Source: Gammaproteobacteria bacterium (GTDB taxonomy: Bacteria; Pseudomonadota; Gammaproteobacteria; QOAV01). From it: a DNA stretch of 6,275 nt. The translations under genes were made by a program, and so were the position numbers. Positions 5,778 through 6,275 of this stretch are shown here, piece after piece. The number at the start of each line of letters is the position of its first letter. Within the stretch, counting starts at the first letter, position 1. The DNA lies in assembly GCA_027067235.1 (NCBI GenBank), contig JALXFQ010000175.1, positions 1 through 6,275 on the forward strand. The letters are read 5' to 3'. The notes beneath the pieces are model-generated. The model saw only the letters and a program-made list of their open reading frames with translations. It was not told the DNA's origin and made no database searches.

Positions 5778-5778
5778 T

Positions 5779-6275
5779 TCAAAGATTTTCAGCAAGATAA
5801 TCAATAAATTTGCGTACCTTGGCTTGTTGTAAGTGCTGACTGTGGTGAACCGCATAAATACCCGCATCAGCAATATGATAGTCGGGCAATAAATGGATGA
5901 GTTTTCCTTTATTCAAGTCTTTTGCAACGAGAAAATCTGATAATGCAGCTATCCCTGTACCTTCCAGCAATAACGTCCGCACGGCATTGCCATTATTGGT
6001 TTTCACCCTTCCTTTTACTTGAACTTCCTTGCTTTTCTGGTTTTTTGTAAAGGTATAATGATACGGAGTGGGTAGAAGCGTAAAGATAACCCATTCGTGT
6101 TGAGCCAGATCCTCAGGTGTTTCTGGTAGTCCCATACGTTCAATATAGTCGGGAGATGCACACAATAAACGGGGAGAATCTTTCAATTTTCGTGCGCGTA
6201 AGCTTGAATCTGGTAACCAACCGACTCTGATAGCTACGTCGATACCTGCCTCAGTCATATCTACAACACTGTCAT
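5779..6275 (-). CDS. LysR-type transcriptional regulator, C-terminal part
   Basis: The frame stays open through the right edge of the window, giving 164 residues, so the gene starts outside; the internal ATG at 6256-6258 is not the start, since the residues before it (DSVVD) continue the domain. The sequence is the effector-binding domain of LysR-type regulators (PF03466, periplasmic-binding fold): VVDMTEAGIDVAIRVG at the start, RKLKDSPRLLCASPDYI with the usual 'r.lc.sp.Yl' pattern, GLPETPEDLAQHEWV, and LLLEGTGIAALSDFLV, the conserved 'v..G.Gia.lp.f' segment. About 130 N-terminal residues with the winged helix-turn-helix should lie to the right. Target genes are unknown; such regulators often control a divergent neighbour, which would also be outside. 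The gene is A+T-rich compared with the rest of the window (about 41% G+C by hand count of four 60-base lines), suggesting acquisition by transfer. Confidence 0.9.
   Translation of the reverse strand, partial: DSVVDMTEAGIDVAIRVGWLPDSSLRARKLKDSPRLLCASPDYIERMGLPETPEDLAQHEWVIFTLLPTPYHYTFTKNQKSKEVQVKGRVKTNNGNAVRTLLLEGTGIAALSDFLVAKDLNKGKLIHLLPDYHIADAGIYAVHHSQHLQQAKVRKFIDYLAENL

Larger units (their letters stand above)
5276..5778. other. Intergenic region without a convincing gene
   Basis: About 500 bp separate folA from the LysR-type gene. Open frames exist (plus 5500-5832, minus 5310-5501), but their translations show no domain, have odd composition and no ribosome binding site. What can be seen: weak -10-like boxes facing folA at its left; the short repeat cluster at 5521-5571; a 5-bp hairpin GGCAT-TGCG-ATGCC at 5633-5646; a small TTGT-TTT-ACAA palindrome around 5305-5316; and a dyad at the right edge. 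Base composition drifts from G+C-rich on the left to A+T-rich after about 5740. A decayed mobile element or a lost gene is possible, but nothing here can be assigned to a family. Confidence 0.6.

Noticed and set aside
5500..5832. 110-codon plus-strand frame in the gap
   Set aside because: It runs through the repeat cluster and into the antisense of the LysR gene, with no domain and no ribosome binding site; better seen as non-coding.

Overview
The window looks like a piece of a G+C-rich proteobacterial chromosome, most likely gammaproteobacterial. This rests on the close match of the FolA-type dihydrofolate reductase to the E. coli enzyme, on the TRAP permease pair and on the proteobacterial style of the family 5 uracil-DNA glycosylase; no rRNA or tRNA marker is present to confirm it. 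Seven protein genes are supported, two of them cut by the window edges. The right end (from about 5740) is clearly richer in A+T than the rest, which points to recently acquired DNA.

Layout, left to right: (1) bases 1-66 are the last codons of a plus-strand gene resembling the C-terminus of a PIN-domain (VapC-like) ribonuclease. (2) 121-1979, minus strand: a two-gene operon, dctQ then dctM, encoding the small and large membrane subunits of a TRAP transporter. The genes overlap in a TGATG junction and dctM has a perfect AGGAGG ribosome binding site. The solute-binding protein gene (dctP) is not beside them. (3) 2042-3334, plus: a GT4-type glycosyltransferase, divergent from dctQ. (4) 3318-3950, minus: a family 5 (UDGb-type) iron-sulfur uracil-DNA glycosylase whose 3' end overlaps the glycosyltransferase 3' end by 17 bp. 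(5) 4256-4777, plus: a BCP-type peroxiredoxin with a signal peptide, preceded by a 24-bp dyad. (6) 4790-5275, minus: folA, convergent with the peroxiredoxin and 12 bp from it. (7) 5276-5778: about 500 bp without a convincing gene, holding a cluster of CCAGA(T/A)CTT repeats and a second 24-bp dyad at its right end. (8) 5779 to the edge, minus: the effector-binding domain of a LysR-type regulator, whose DNA-binding N-terminus lies outside the window.

These genes do not form one pathway. dctQM is the only clear operon; the others are single housekeeping or stress genes (DNA repair, peroxide reduction, folate reduction, glycan or glycolipid synthesis) in alternating orientation. I see no convincing new multi-gene system. 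The points most worth a second look are the permease pair without its binding protein, the 17-bp convergent overlap, two dyads with the same geometry, and the repeat-bearing gap next to the A+T-rich LysR gene.
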